A stretch of DNA of 64,000 nt from Jannaschia pohangensis (GTDB lineage Bacteria > Pseudomonadota > Alphaproteobacteria > Rhodobacterales > Rhodobacteraceae), in the NCBI RefSeq assembly GCF_900113875.1, contig NZ_FORA01000003.1:62001-126000 (forward strand), written 5' to 3'. Shown one piece after another: positions 63,808 to 64,000 of the stretch. A program made the position numbers and the translations under genes. The notes under the pieces are model-generated. The model saw only the letters and a program-made list of their open reading frames with translations. It was not told the origin of the DNA and made no database searches. Each line of letters begins with the position of its first letter. Within the stretch, counting starts at the first letter, position 1.

Positions 63808-63836
63808 GGGCGTGCCAGCGATGGCGCGCCCTTTTT
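63808..63836 (+). terminator. rho-independent terminator of the cold-shock gene
   Basis: GGGCGTGCCA-GCGA-TGGCGCGCCC, a 10-base stem (one G-T pair) with a GNRA tetraloop, followed by TTTTT. A second perfect hairpin, GCTCCGG-TTCAT-CCGGAGC, lies at 63772-63790 just after the stop codon. Confidence 0.88.
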
Positions 63837-63895
63837 CATGCCGGATCAACCCCGGGCCGACGGCGGACTGAATGCCGCGGCGCGGCACGCGGCGC

Positions 63896-63926
63896 TTGAC
63901 AGACTTCGGCCCTTCGCCCACATGAC
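63896..63926 (+). promoter_or_regulatory. possible promoter for a gene beyond the right edge
   Basis: TTGACA (63896-63901) is a perfect -35, but the -10 region about 17 bases later (CACATG/ACATGA) is weak. A small inverted repeat TGTCC-ATACG-GGACA follows at 63961-63975 in what would be the leader. From 63837 to the end no gene is seen. Confidence 0.3.
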
Positions 63927-64000
63927 ATCCAACCCTGCCCTTCGGGCCGCGTGAGCCGGGTGTCCATACGGGACAGCCACCACGATCGGCAGGCCGCTTT

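Overview
The window is a high-GC, densely coded piece of an alphaproteobacterial chromosome, most likely Rhodobacteraceae (Roseobacter/Rhodobacter relatives). The call rests on the nuo cluster, whose NuoE carries a long C-terminal extension and whose core genes are interleaved with small exported proteins of DUF5333/DUF5337 type, on a CobI/J/L/M/H cobalamin cluster with a CbiG-CobJ fusion, and on repeat elements of the GAAATACTCC type. This is inference from gene content; no search was run.

Layout. 1-12959 (minus strand): respiratory complex I genes nuoA, B, C, D, E, F, G and the start of nuoH, interrupted by ten extra coding sequences. These include an integral membrane protein between nuoA and nuoB, a 32-codon microgene between nuoC and nuoD, a second copy of the NuoE C-terminal domain, and three paralogous small exported proteins. 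13030-15613: an SH3-domain protein, a zincin-like protein and a lytic transglycosylase. 15719-28144 (minus strand): a leucine/isovalerate (liu) operon of 17 tightly overlapping genes, running from isovaleryl-CoA dehydrogenase through both methylcrotonyl-CoA carboxylase subunits and HMG-CoA lyase to a methylglutaconyl-CoA hydratase-like protein. Two LprI-like exported proteins, a macro-domain protein, an ASCH protein and two glutathione transferases are embedded in it. A promoter with an overlapping inverted-repeat operator precedes it.

28296-37804: mixed metabolism. It holds a permuted NlpC/P60 protein, pirin, a DegT aminotransferase, gph diverging from glmU-glmS-AlkD-like, and a D-amino-acid aminotransferase diverging from a VanX-like dipeptidase. 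37934-45048 (minus strand): a cobalamin operon (cbiX, cobH, a CPCC protein, cobL, cobI, cbiG-cobJ, cobM). 45049-45635 has no confident gene. 45636-60025: DUF3750, HIT and PfkB proteins; a GT14-like glycosyltransferase diverging from a sulfotransferase; a saccharopine-dehydrogenase/DUF4166-like protein, a 2-hydroxyacid dehydrogenase, SoxR with a VOC protein, an inositol-phosphatase-like protein, an M3 oligopeptidase, a stress-type flavin-binding protein and a DksA/TraR protein.

60115-61327 is a visibly AT-rich two-gene island (Panacea/DUF4065 antitoxin-like protein plus an unrecognised partner) placed directly behind lepA. It is the clearest accessory element and the best candidate for an undescribed system. 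The window ends with lepA, a cold-shock gene with a long leader, and a strong terminator.

Regulatory sites found by eye include matching nuoA and nuoB promoters, an FNR-type box in front of the DksA-like gene, a GGAAC-N17-CGTT (EcfG-type) promoter in front of the stress protein, and two families of dispersed repeats, two copies of which lie inside coding sequence.
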